A stretch of DNA of 64,000 nucleotides from Callipepla californica brunnescens. Taxonomy: Eukaryota; Chordata; Aves; Galliformes; Odontophoridae. The stretch covers positions 310,001-374,000 of the forward strand of contig JALIRH010000062.1 in the NCBI GenBank assembly GCA_023055505.1, in the 5' to 3' direction. The translations under genes were made by a program, and so were the position numbers. Below, in pieces: positions 10,067 to 22,282 of this stretch (the stretch's first letter is position 1; each line of letters opens with the position of its first letter). The notes under the pieces were generated by a model. The model saw only the letters and a program-made list of their open reading frames with translations. It ran no database searches and was not told the origin of the DNA.

Positions 10067-11793
10067 CCTCTGTCTGTGACCATCACATCAGTGATTTATC
10101 CACTGAACAGTCCACCTTTTAAATCTGTATATCTCCAATTCAGAGATAAGGGTGTGGTGTTGGAAATACGACAAGATTATAACATTATACATAACATGTT
10201 ATATGCTATATGCCAGATTATAATGTAACAAGATTAAAAAGGGGTGCTCACGTGGAAACTATGTCTGACATTTTTCTAGTCTTTGAAGAACATTGTCTGC
10301 TTCACCAAAAACAAAACCAACCAACCAACCAAACAAAAACAAAACAAAAAAACCCACGTATCAGTAGGACTAAGATTTTTTCATAAAACTTTGGATATAG
10401 GCAGAAGCTGTTTCTCCAGGGGCACTTGCCACAATTCACACTAGCACAAAGCTGAACTACTGTAGGAAGGTATTTAAAAGACAGTATTTGTTTCTTCTCC
10501 GTGATAGTTGATTTTAAAGAAGGAGGACTGATGCCGATTTTATTTCAGAAAGAGGAATAAAGTATCTCTTTATCATCACCTCAACTTGAGCATCTGGGAT
10601 ATCTGTGTATTATGCCTTTAAATACTCAGTTGTAGCTATTGAATTCAGCTTAGTATAATCCACCGAGGCTTGTCACGTTCTTGCTGACATGGGAAATCAG
10701 ATAGATGGCAGAGAATCAGAGGCAGCTTCTCAAAGCAGTGCTTAGCTTGCAATGTATAGCAGCCTGGGGACTGTCCTAGCTTGCAGTATTTAGCAATAGT
10801 TAAGGGTCAGTGCATACAGTAGATTTCTTCCCATGACAGACTCCAGTGGAAACTGCTAGCTGCTTCTGTTAGTCACTGTGAAAACTCCACCTCCTGTAAG
10901 GACTTTGTTTTTGTGTTTTTTATCAGTTTTTGTTTGTTTTTTTTCCTCATAATCATAAAATGGAAGTAATTTAAGCTGAATTTATGTGGATAAACATAAA
11001 GCATATGCCACAGACTTTGAAATTTAATTACAGATTATTGTTCCTTTCTGAATGAAAGTCATCCTGTTATTATCTTACCCTTCTAAATAAATTTCGCCTT
11101 GATGTGGGTAGGGACTGTCACATGTGGGCAGCACCTCTTGCATGTTTTACAGACATAACAAACACTCCCTTGTTTTACTTTTCATAAGAACCAACTGCTT
11201 ATACACTGGCATTCCCAGGTGGAGGCAGTACAGCTTTGTACTACAGTCCTGTGTCCTAATCACTCTATTTCATATGAAAGGAGCAGTTTTACTACTTATT
11301 GTTAAGACCCATAAGAATATCCAAAAATGTGTCTTTGTTTACATGTGTGTATTTTTTTACCAGCTCCCAGTTGATACCTATGAACTACAGTAAAAATAAA
11401 TCAGGATGATACTCATAGCTTAGTAAGTGACATTTAGCTTGTCAGCTGCCTGAAATGTCTATATGCGTTTACAAATTCATGCATGAGTTGCTTTTTACTG
11501 AAAGCCACTGAGCATATGATATGTGTGTGATATGATGAGTCTCTGTACTGCTTTACAAGCCGTTATCTTGAAAAAGCTGAAGTAAGAGTTTTTGAATAAA
11601 CCACCCACAACATATGCAAAGAGTTGTTTTCCCACAGTTCTGAAGACTACAGTGAGCTGTAAATCTGATATTATCAGACCAAGACCGAAAAGTTTCTAAG
11701 TATTATATAACAGTTAATCTAAAGGGATAGACTTTAAAGCTTACTCTCAACTACAGGACATCTTGCATAGGACATTTCCATTGCCCTTCCTGA
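10067..11793. other. intergenic, nothing recognised
   Basis: AT-rich sequence with A-rich simple repeats such as (AACC)n near 10315-10335 and several AATAAA hexamers. No supported ORF, RNA gene or repeat family. Confidence 0.7.
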
Positions 11794-12790
11794 TATCATA
11801 GAATAACAGAATGACTTAGGTTGAAAAGGATTTTAAAAATATAATCCAGTTCCAACTCCCCTATCATGAGCAGAGTTGCTAGCCACTATATCAGGCAGCC
11901 CAGGGTCCCATCCAGCCTGGCCTTGAATGTCTCCAGAGATGGGGCATTTGCAACCTCTCTGGGCAACTTGTTTCAGAGATTCATGCTACTCCGAGCAAAA
12001 AACTTGATCCTAACATCTAACCTAAATCTCCTCTCTTTTAACTTAAAATCTTTTCCTCTTGTCTTAATTACAATCAGACCATGTAAAAAGTGAGTTCTCC
12101 CAAACTTGTTAAGTTCCCTTCGAGTACTGGAAAGACACAATGAGATCTCCCTGGAGCCTTCTCTTTTTTAAGCTAAACAAGTCCAGCTTCCTCACCCTTT
12201 CTTCATATGAGAGGAGCTCCAGCCCTTCAGTCATCTTCATGGCCTTCCTCAGGACTTGTTCCAACAGCTCTACATCCTTCCTGTTCTGGGGACCTCAGAC
12301 ATGGAAACAGTACTCCAGATGGAACCTCACAAGGGCTGAGTAGATGGGGACAATCACCTCTCTCTCTCTGTTGGCCACCCCTCTTGATGTAGTCCAGGAT
12401 AGTGTTGGCTTTTAGGGGCTCCAAAAGTACATTGCTGGCTCATGTCCAGCTTTTCATCCATCAGAACCCCGAAGTCATTCTCTGCAAGTCTGTTTTCAAT
12501 GAGCTCTCCTAGTCTGTATTCATATCTGCGATTACCTTGACCCAAATGGAGCACATTAAACTGGGCCTTGTTAAATCATTAGATTTTTGTGTGCCCACTT
12601 CATGAGTATGTCCAGGTCACTTTGGATGGTGCCTCTTTTTTCTACTGTGTCAGCTGCACCACTCATCTAGGCATTATGAGCAAACCTGCTGAGAGTACGC
12701 TCAGTCCCACTGTCTATGCCATTGATAGAGCTGTAGAAGAGCAGTTGAAGACAGATCCTTGGGAAACCCTGCTCATGACTCATGATATAC
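11794..12790 (-). mobile_element. CR1 LINE fragment, about 1 kb
   Basis: Begins with ATCATAGAATAACAGAATGA and runs through nearly 1 kb of antisense CR1, including 'tctccagagatggggcattt', 'gcaacctctctgggcaactt' and 'ccctggagccttctcttttt'. A (TC)n stretch occurs near 12358-12370. One of the longest CR1 copies here, but frames are broken. Confidence 0.93.
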
Positions 12791-12979
12791 AACTTCTCTT
12801 CCTCTAAATAATTTTATCTCACATAGGAGGGTGTAATAAATAATGCCATGCTACTGGACTGTAGAAAGGTATGGATTCAGTTATATTTGGTGCAAAATTT
12901 AAACTACTCACTAGTTTAAATTCCTTAAAAACATCTGATAGCTCACCAGATAAAATAAAAAATACATTTTACTTATCTT

Positions 12980-13150
12980 TAATTTAAATCCACCCTCTTT
13001 GAGTTTGAAACCATTTATGCTTGTCCTACCACCACAGACTCTGCTGAAGAGTCTGTCCCCTTATTTCCTGTATCTTCCTTTTAGATACTAAAAGGCCACT
13101 ATAAGATCACCTCAGAGCCTTCTCTTTTCCAGGCTGAACAGACCCCTTAA
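12980..13150 (-). mobile_element. CR1 LINE scrap
   Basis: Contains antisense CR1-like phrases: 'gtttgaaaccatttatgctt', 'tactaaaaggccactataag' and 'gagccttctcttttccaggc'. A diverged internal fragment without the 3' octamers. Confidence 0.7.
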
Positions 13151-13547
13151 CACTGATGAGGCTGCAGGCAACAGCTTACATTAAGAATATTAGTATCTTT
13201 GAAATAAGGTTTTGGGTAGGCAGGGATTTCTAATGAGCACTTAAAAGATGGATGTTTGCTTACCAGATAATTCTATCATCTGATTCTAAGCATGGCCAAC
13301 TGGGAGCTGTTTGAAATGCCTTTTTGGTGTTTGAATCACCAATGAACAAAACATCTAAGTCTTTCTTAAATTGAGTAGTTAGCACTTCTCACAGAATTTC
13401 TTCTTTCACCTGATAGAAACATGCAACTTGCCACCAATACTCTCCTACTTCACAAAATGGCAATGGGGAAAGGTTTTGCAAGCCATCTCTCTACTGCAAA
13501 GAACCACAGTTACTGGAACACATCTAACCTGAAGCTTGGGTTTTCTT

Positions 13548-13612
13548 TCTGTAGTGGAGGGACTGAACTACATGACCTCCAGAAGTCCCTTCTAACCCAT
13601 TGTCATATTTCC
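13548..13612 (+). mobile_element. CR1 LINE 3' end scrap
   Basis: Resembles the sense 3' end of CR1 ('gactagatgacctccagaag...cccttccaaccc' type), here as 'actacatgacctccagaagt'. Short and diverged. Confidence 0.55.
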
Positions 13613-15094
13613 TTGTAAATTTGTTATTCAAATTAGCTTCAGCATATTTGGCAATTAGCTGACTTACACTCTGATGAAAAACTGGCTTGGGAGGATAGCC
13701 TCAGGTTCTCAGGGCTGCCACCTGGTATGATAGGACTTACTAGTTTTTCTCAGCATGTTGTCAAGTGTGCCCTGAAATAGTGTTATAGCCAGTGTGCTGT
13801 ATTACTTACTCAATCTGAACGTGTAGCCATATGGCAGAAAGTAGCTGACATAGGTACATTCACTGTGCAGACACTGACAAAAGCTGACTTGAAGGAAACA
13901 TTAATCAAGTTCATATGTATTTGCTTTTGGGTTTTATGTTTACTGTCTCTTTTCTGCAGCTGAAGTTTGTTTACTCACAATTCACTTTTCTTAATGGGCT
14001 TTTCCAAACGAGAAGTGAAATGTCCTTCACGTAAAGTCTGTATCACAAACTATGTAACTTGAGGAAATAAAACCAGCCCTATGCAGTAGAAATGTAATAA
14101 ATTTCACAGTGGGTTTAAGTGCATTCCTTACACATGTGTTTTCTAAGAAGAAAAACAGGATGACTGAATGAGTCTCCACTGGTTAAGACAGAGCTTCCTG
14201 TAATGATGTGGAAAATCAATCTAGTCATAAATTTAGAATTCTAATTGCAACAAAATTGCTACTAAGAAGATCCCTGTGATGCTGAGTTGCTGCATTTCTG
14301 CATGAAATGTACCTCCTTCACGTGACAGAATGAAGATATTTTTCCCAGACCCAAAGCAGACTATTGCCTGTTTTGGTAACAACTGTACCAACATGTAAAG
14401 CTGATAGAAAAGAAAGCTATCTTCTTCCATGTCATCTTTTATTAAGGTAAAACCTAGTTAAATAAAGAAGTCAGATATCAATAAAGAGACTAACACTTCA
14501 AAATGTGATCAGTGATCACATTTAATCTCAATTAGTGATCAGTGAGAAAGCAGAAACTTTAGGTGGAAGAGGGAAAAAGAAGTCAACAATTTTTGTTTCA
14601 AAAGGCATGCAGAATTTTTGTGAGAACTAATGAAGTTCTGTGATGCACTCTGAGCTCAAAGAATGTCCTTTTTCATATGATAACACATGAACCGCTGAGA
14701 ATTGTTTCTGTACATCCCCAAAATATTGCTATCCTAGCCCATGGGGATGTTTCCAATTGATGAGAAAAACAAGACAGTAAAGTACCTAGAATGGCTTTAT
14801 TTATTTATTTATTTATTTTTGGAAAAGCAACATATTTAGGCCTCCATTCAATTTCTGTATGTTTACAGTACACATATCCCATGCCCCTGAAGAGCTGTGA
14901 AATGTAAACCACAGAGTATGGAGCTTTGCAGGGATACAGGAGAAAATATCAGAGATATAGAAATGACTTCCTGAAGGCTCCTATTTCTAGGCTTTGGAAA
15001 GTAAATCACTGCTTTTAAAGAGAAGTGTTAGGGATACAGCCTGTTTCCAGACTAGCTAAAATGATCAAAACCAGGATCAGGATTCAGTGAATGT

Positions 15095-16617
15095 CTGGGG
15101 GTGTCCAAACTTGTGGCTTGTTTGGGCCACATTGAGTAATGAGAAATCCTCTTGGGTTGCATATAAAATACATAATATAGTTAATGTATAAAAGTAACAG
15201 AACCTCTTCTGTGTTTTTTAGATTTTTATTAAAACATAGAAAAAGTAGAGCATACATAAAAGTATAGGAATATTTGACTTAATTTTTATGAAACAAACAC
15301 ATCAATCTAGTTCAATGGAAATCACTGCAATTCTTAGTGAGTGTTTCAAGTGCTAACCGGAGATTTTTATCTTATTTTTCTCTTCCTATGCTTCACCCCT
15401 GAAGACAGCTGTTCCCAAATGTACATGCTGCCAAAAACTAATGAAATATATAAGACATGATAGTGAAGTGATGGGTACCTTTCTCTGGTAAGAGAGAGCT
15501 TATAGAAATCTTGTAAAAAGACACAAACAAATTTTACATATCTGATTGCAACTGCTTTCATTCCACTTGAAAATCTGTAGGTTATGTATTTATGCTGGCT
15601 GAAAATGAACTTACAAATATACAAAAAAATTTATGATTTTTTAGCAGTCTTGAAATCTAATCTCCAACTCCTTCATCAAAACAGAAAGCAAGGCTGCATT
15701 TTTTTTTCTATGTTCACAGGACTGTTTAGCCAATGTATAAAATTATTTGTCATCAATCGAGCTTGCCATAATCTAAGTTTCAGTTCAGATGCTGCTATGG
15801 TTTGAAACTTTGATTATCACCTTGAAGACACATGATTAACTCATTTTAATGGGTAATAAAATCCACCAAAAACGTTAAATTTGTGAGCCATTTTTTATCT
15901 TCAAGTTCTGGCACAACATTTCCTTCTGATTCCACAAATGACTTGACTTCATTTTGCAAATTGTAACATCTTTTTTAGCATTTTACCCAGACTTAGTCAC
16001 CTTTCTTCAGAAAAGTAAGTTATGTTTCCATAATCAGCATCCATACTTTTAAGGAATTTTTAGAATTGGTGATGATTCAGACTTCTGGACTTCATGAAAT
16101 TCATAGATTTGACGTCAATTTGCATGACATTATATATTTTTAAAGCTTTCACACACAGATTTTCTTGATGTATCATACAGTGACATTTCATCAAATGTTA
16201 ATCACTGATGGCAATTACATTGTCTTCTATTAATTGTGTAAGTCCTTTTTTACCACCCATTATCAGAGTGCTGGCACATAAACATGTAGGTAGGTTAAAA
16301 TATTATTACTGGCAAACACTGTGTTCTAGCCACCAAGCTGCATAAGAACACATCACATGTAATACACATGGGTTTCAGTTTTACTGCGTGTTTGAGGTGG
16401 ATGAAAGAGGTGGAGTTAGCACTGCACTGCACTGCATCTTCCACTCCATAGCATTCCACTGTTGCCTACTCAGTCTGTACATGAGCAATTGGCTCATGAA
16501 AAAATTCTGCAAAAATCACAAAATAATGTTAAAAGTTTACAATCTTCTGCTTCAACATTATTAGCTGCTCAGGGTTGCATGTGGCCCGTGGGTCATCCAT
16601 ATGGTGGAGATGCCTAG
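15095..16617 (-). mobile_element. hAT superfamily (Charlie-like) DNA transposon fossil
   Basis: The left edge reads CTGGGGGTGTCCAAACTTG, a typical Charlie terminus. The right edge is a degraded inverted copy with GTGGCCCGTGGGTCATCC. Between them the minus strand encodes, in broken frames, segments I recognise from Charlie-type transposases and their domesticated relatives such as the GTF2IRD2 C-terminus: GKKGLTQLIEDN near 16220-16255, HCMIHQENLCVKALK near 16145-16190, a remnant of the Y-x-E-x-R-W-L-S region near 15990-16050, LEDKKWLTNLTFLVDFITH near 15845-15905, and the dimerisation-region piece FGSMYIWEQLSSGVKHRKRK near 15370-15440. Stops and frameshifts occur throughout, and the N-terminal half is missing, so this is an internally deleted dead copy. 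An exact 8-bp target duplication is not evident. Confidence 0.85.
15367..15624 (-). pseudogene. hAT transposase C-terminal remnant
   Basis: An 85-codon open stretch covering the end of the transposase, including the (M/T)FGS-x-Y-x-x-E-Q-L-x-S-x-x-K-x-x-K pattern of the hAT C-terminal dimerisation domain. It is not connected to an intact catalytic core and is not expected to be functional. Confidence 0.75.
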
Positions 16618-16890
16618 AGAATTCACGATTGAGAATATAGTTTACCCAAGTGTGAAAATTTCACAGAGATGAATGAAAATTATTATATGCTATAAATGAG
16701 AATGATTTCCACCTTTCCATACATTCTGTCACAGGCGTTGATCTAACAGAGGTTGAATTCAGAGATCACTGGATCCGTGGCCCCTTATTACCATTCATGA
16801 AGGTTCTTTATTCAGGTTCTTTATAACAAGCTTCGAACTTAATATCTACAAAGACATTCAGTTTTCCAAAACTGAAAAAGTATATGATAA
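16618..16890. other. short intergenic spacer
   Basis: Between the hAT fossil and the LTR-like block; nothing recognised. Confidence 0.6.
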
Positions 16891-17500
16891 TTGCTGAATG
16901 GGGCCAGAAACCTAGAGTCAATGCTCCAGCTCCGTAGATCATCATCATTGGTATTCCACATCATAACATCATGTAGTGCATTAAGAGTTAAAGAGTCAAT
17001 GCTTCAGCTCCATGGATCATCAACAGTTATGGGTATACCTGCCTCAGAAGAGAAGAAGAACTACATTCCCCAGAGGACTTTGCAATGTTTTGCATTTTTA
17101 TGTGTTTCCGCTCAGAGGGAAAAAGATAAAAACTGTCTGCAGCCACGGGACACTCTCTTTCCTTTGGGATTGACTCAGCAGTGGGTGCTCGCTGCCGTCT
17201 GCCTTCAGCATTAGTGTAAGGCCTTCGGTTTATCGGACATTCTCTCTTGCTCATTTTATTTGATTTATTAGCTTCAATTCCAATTATATTGTATTATATT
17301 GTGTTATTTTGCTTTCTGATATCTTATTTAGTAAATTACCTTTCCTCCTCAGATTGTTGCCGCTGTTTTGTTTCTAGGCCCATCTCCCTTTTCCCTTTTC
17401 CCTTTCCCCCTTCCCCTTTCCTGGGGCGTGGGTATGTGGGTCCCCCGCACCAATCGTCACGGAACCGGGACAATCCAGCCTGGTAAACCATTGACACCTA
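16891..17500 (+). mobile_element. possible solo LTR of an endogenous retrovirus
   Basis: The organisation resembles an avian LTR. A duplicated upstream motif (AGAGTCAATGCT(C/T)CAGCTCC at about 16914 and 16992) suggests a U3 repeat. A TATA-like GATAAAAAC occurs near 17125. A GC-richer leader and then a T-rich stretch follow, and the block ends in GC-rich sequence with GGAACCGGGACAA. No internal viral genes flank it, and I could not identify a target duplication or name a family. Boundaries are approximate. Confidence 0.4.
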
Positions 17501-20500
17501 GACACCTCCACCTGAGGAAGTTACCTGGATCAGATATTCCTGTGATTTCCATGATGACAAGCTGCTCAATTGGAAGGTTAAAAATAGCCAGAGACTATGA
17601 CAGATTTTCTCTCACCAGTTAATACAATCTTGAACTTCAAAGGCAATTACAGAGCACCAACCAGATCTGCCCAGTCTGCCATTACTGACCTTTCCCATTC
17701 TCCAGTACTATAGGCAAGGACACAATTACAACATAGACCTGATGGCACTGAGATAATTCAATGTTCCTGTTGCTACCAGAAGTATGGTCTGAAATATGGA
17801 TATTCATTTGTGCATCTTGCCTGACAGGAGAACTGCTAAGGGGCAGAAGCAAAAATGTTCTTGACTCAATTAGGGAAAACTCTGAAGAACTGTAGGAAGT
17901 GAAAGTACCAAAGTTAACTCAGCAGATTGGCGCACTGTCCTGTGTAGTTAAAGTCAAGGATTTTCTCAAGTCAAGGTCTTCAATCTCATCTTCAGTGTGC
18001 TGGGTTCTGGTGCAAGTCACATGTCCTTTGTTGATCTGCACATTTTTCAGTTTCTTTATATCATACGGCTGAGGTACCCTGCCTGCTATAGCGTAACTAC
18101 ACATTATAACTTAGCTATAATTGTGGACTACATGTATGACTTGCTACTTGATATGTTATTTAAAACAAGATTATTATTGAGATAATTAAGCTTCCTGATT
18201 CCTTTTAATCATTTTCCTTTGCAGTACTCAGTGTTGCTTGGACTTGGCCTACTGGTTTACCGTTCACCTAGACACACCATGTGCAGTTTTCACTCTTTCT
18301 GTCAGTGAAGCTGAATTCAAAGTGGAACAAAAATATAAATAGTCTACTGGGATCATATGCAAAAGAGAAAACATGTAGAAGAAACTTAGAAGAGACAGTC
18401 TTCTTTAGCCTAACAAAAGCTAAAGAGGAGAAAGACAACACTGCTGTCTAGAAAAATATCTTACTTAGAGTATAAGAGGAACAGTCTACCTGAATCAAGA
18501 GCCAATACTGGCATAGAAATGAACTTATAAATAGGCCCTGTGCTCAAAACGGACGCAACATTTGACTACTTGAGTGTCAGGGGAGGGAAGATTCGAGCCT
18601 TCCTGGAGTTAGAACTTTCAAGTCATTGTTTCCTACTCTGTATGTGTTGCTAGTGTTCATTTTCCTTCAAAGGAGAACAACAATAACAACAAAATACAGA
18701 TACCTTGTAGAAAGCCTTCTAAGATTTAATAAACAAGAATAATAGGCTGCAGTTATCCAGTTACAGAGCTTTTACTCAGAAACTCTGGCTACTTACACCT
18801 ATTTAAGGACAAAAAAAGAAAGGGAAAAATAGAAAAAACTCATTTAATAAAATGTTTTTACCTTGTTTAAATCAGGGTTTTTCCCAAGAGAACAAGAACA
18901 CGTGCATTACTTCAACATATACCAAAACCTTCCTCGTCATAAGAAACAACTCTCATCTTGCAGAGTCATAAAGTCAATGCTCTAGTACAGAGTTCTGCTG
19001 CAGGTTTAGAAACCATAAGCCTCAAAGGAGAAACAAGGAAGAAGGTGAAGTATTGTTTTGTGGTATATAGCAACTGCAGTGAGTATTAACTCTTAGAACC
19101 AGGCAGCCACTCAGGCTTGCTCTGTTCCAGCCTTTCACTTTCATAATTATCTGACAGTAGTAGCAACAGCACAGAGAAAGGCTTGGCAGCTGTCCCATGC
19201 TGCCCTGATTCTGTGGGAGATGGCCAGGTAACATGCTTGCATACAATTCAGAAGATTTAATAAAGTTTGTCTTTTTCAGAATTAAGTGTTGGGCCATGAT
19301 GGAAAGCTCTGAGAAGAGCAGATACAGAAGCATTTGAAACGAATCATGCTACTCAGTCTGTGATAACACTATGTAGAAGGTAAAAATGACATAACCTGTT
19401 TTAAAACTCTCCTTGCAACCATTAACTACACTAAAAGCCTTTTACATTTTTAAATAAAATGTAATTTTTTCTTAAAAAAGAAAGATACAGGGAGATTAAA
19501 AACACCAATGAATTAGGGAATCTGGCTTGTGTTTTCAGTTTGATTATTTGAATTTCTCCATTTCAGTAGACTTGGTTGTTGCTTTTTTGTTATTGTTTGT
19601 TTGATCTGTATTGTTGTTTTATCAGCATCCTTTAAAAATTCACTTATGTTCATGATAAGAGTTTTACAGAGATTTGGAAAACTCTGAGCAGAAACACAGT
19701 AGAGTTGATCCCTGTACCCACTTGCATGGGCTTTTTTCTCTGAAAATATTCAAGTCACCAAGATATAAATGTTGTCAAGAGGTTCCAGATCTGTATAGTT
19801 CAGCTTTGTACAGCTGACCATAACACTACTAAGAGATCTTATCTCACAGTAGGCAAATTGGTAATATGCTTCAGGAACATACTCACTTCTGTTTTTTTCA
19901 AAACAAACTTAGCTAAGACTCCAACCAGATGCAATCTTATTGCAGCTCATGACAGTTGCATGGCATGACTTTGCAGCTTTCCAACTTCCCATAAAACCAC
20001 CAGCCAAAATATCAGTTGGGCTGATAATTTATTAGTGGATGGAAGAGACCTTTCTTGCACTAATTCCGACATTAAAGGTCTTCTATCTTCTATACAGGTG
20101 TCATGCTATGAAGTCAAGCAATTCTCAGTTGAACAAATAATCAGCTTAAGGGCTATGGAAAGACCTAAAAGCTGAAGTTAAGTAATTGTTAAGTAAGATC
20201 CTATAACAAGATCTCATTGTTTATAGGATAAAACATGGCAACATTCAAGAACAAAGTAAGGAATATTAAAAAAAAAAAAAAGGCAATGACAGAGGGTAAC
20301 TGTGATACAAATTCTCCTCAAACCATGAAACATACTGCCAAATATTTGCAGAATCTTTTACAAAGCAGTTTTGGGGATGTGAAAATGAAATTCTTTACTC
20401 AGTAAGCAAATTAAGTTGCTTTACAGTTTTTTTAACACTTCCCTGGCTGTGGTGCAAATAATATCTCATATTTCAAACACTAACAGCAGTTGCTAGAAAT

Positions 20501-22204
20501 TTATTAACAAATTGATAGAAGTTTCTTTGTACACTAGATTTATGGTTCTCTGTCCTAATTTCTGCCAGGTTCATCTTCCCTGTACTCCTCTCAATGTTCC
20601 AGGCTTAAATTTATCTTGAGCAAAATGTGCCAATAGCCAAAAGCAGAAATAAAATCACAACACATTTTGTAACATTTTAACCAACACAGATAAAATCACC
20701 TCAAAGTACCACCGTCTACATGGTGTCTCCAATAGCCCCCATTGTGCTGGCTAGACTCATAAAGCCTTATTTTACAAATACACAGCTTTGAATATTTCAT
20801 GTTATTTGACAAAGTCAGCCTCTAAAAATATAGTAAAAGGTGCCAAACCGCTGTACTCTGCCCAGGGATGCTGGATGTTGTTAGCAACTGTCAAAAGTAA
20901 GAGGGCTATTATTTCTGACTGCCAACAGACCAATGCTTCCTCCTTGAAGAAAGCTCTGAGGAAACACCATTATACAGCTGAGAAAACTGTTAACTCTTCC
21001 TTCTTCTTTTATTTGCTGTGCATTAGTCATGTGCAGGCATTCTGTTACAAACAGACTTGTGATCCAGCTGTAGTGTTTTACAGTTTTAATGACACCTAGA
21101 TCTGGTCAAACAGAGATAACATCGGCAACTTCCATTGACATTAGAGAGGCTTGGTTTTTGTCTGCCACCTATGCACTGAAAATACAAAATTTCTAAGTGG
21201 TGCCACTTCATATTTCAACCATAACAAAATTATAACAGGCTTTTTCTTGTTCAAAAGTCTTTTATTTCTGCACGTCTTGTATTTTTCTACTGGTTTAAAC
21301 TCAGATTTCATCTCTGTAAGATTTTCACACCACATCTGGAAACATCTTTTCAGATCTTTACAGCCACATTTGCAAGATAGTTCAGGACTCTGTGTGTATC
21401 ATGTCCATTTTATTTTGCTGTCTCAGTAAAAGCTACATTATTTTGAAACCAGATTATCTGTGGGAATATGAAGGGAGGCAGTAAGAAATGTCAGTATTTC
21501 AAAGACTATAATAAAAGAAGGGAAGAGGATCACAAGACAAATCTCACAAGGCCAAGAATGTCACATGATGCCAGACAGCATTTGCACAGGACCAACCACT
21601 TTTTTTGAAATCCATCCTTCCTGCAGATTTTCTGAAGTAAAGGCTTATTTGTTTTTCTCATGTGTAGATAGATCTGAACCCCGAGAGGACCTGAGCACTT
21701 ACAGGCCTCTTTTTGTTTAAAGACAGTGAGATTGTTCATTTTTTTCTACTGACTAGATCTATAATTTTTCTACTGTCTTCAGTAACATATGATCTGAACT
21801 TAAAAGCCTGGTAAGCTTAGACTATTTTTGCAGCTGAAAAAGTGAAGTTTTCCTCTGATTACGTTTAGAAAAATGTGTATTTAACTCTGTCAAGGAACTG
21901 TTGAAAGGCCGTCATGGTTAAAAAAAACCGTGACTATTAGCGTATAGCCTAAAAGCAGACGTTCAAATAGCTCTTCTTCATCCGTTTTCCTGCTTTTTTA
22001 ATGGTAATTTACAACTACAGAACAAGCTCTATAGCTCCACCTAGTGTTTATTCACAAACTTCAAATCGCTACACAGGCCACGAGATGGTTCGTTGCAGAT
22101 GTCTCTAGACGTGGATGAAGATAACCAACTCTCTAGAACTTTCCTAATGTATTCTTCTTTCGAACAATCTTTAAATCACAAAATATTTGCCCCTTGTCAT
22201 TTGC

Positions 22205-22282
22205 AAAGGTTGCCACCCACTACATCTTGCTGCCCAGAGCCCCATCCATCCTGGTGTTCAGCACCTCCATCTATGACTATAC
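22205..22282 (-). mobile_element. CR1 LINE scrap
   Basis: Antisense CR1-like 'gccacccactacatcttgct...gcccagagccccatccatcctgg'. A short internal remnant. Confidence 0.6.

Larger units (their letters stand above)
12791..15094. other. intergenic with minor CR1 remnants
   Basis: Apart from the two CR1 scraps listed separately and a (TTTA)n stretch at about 14797-14819, no repeat family or gene is recognised. Confidence 0.65.

Noticed and set aside
12227..12554. Overlapping minus-strand ORFs near 12.2-12.6 kb
   Set aside because: They lie entirely within the degenerate CR1 and are remnants of its ORF2.
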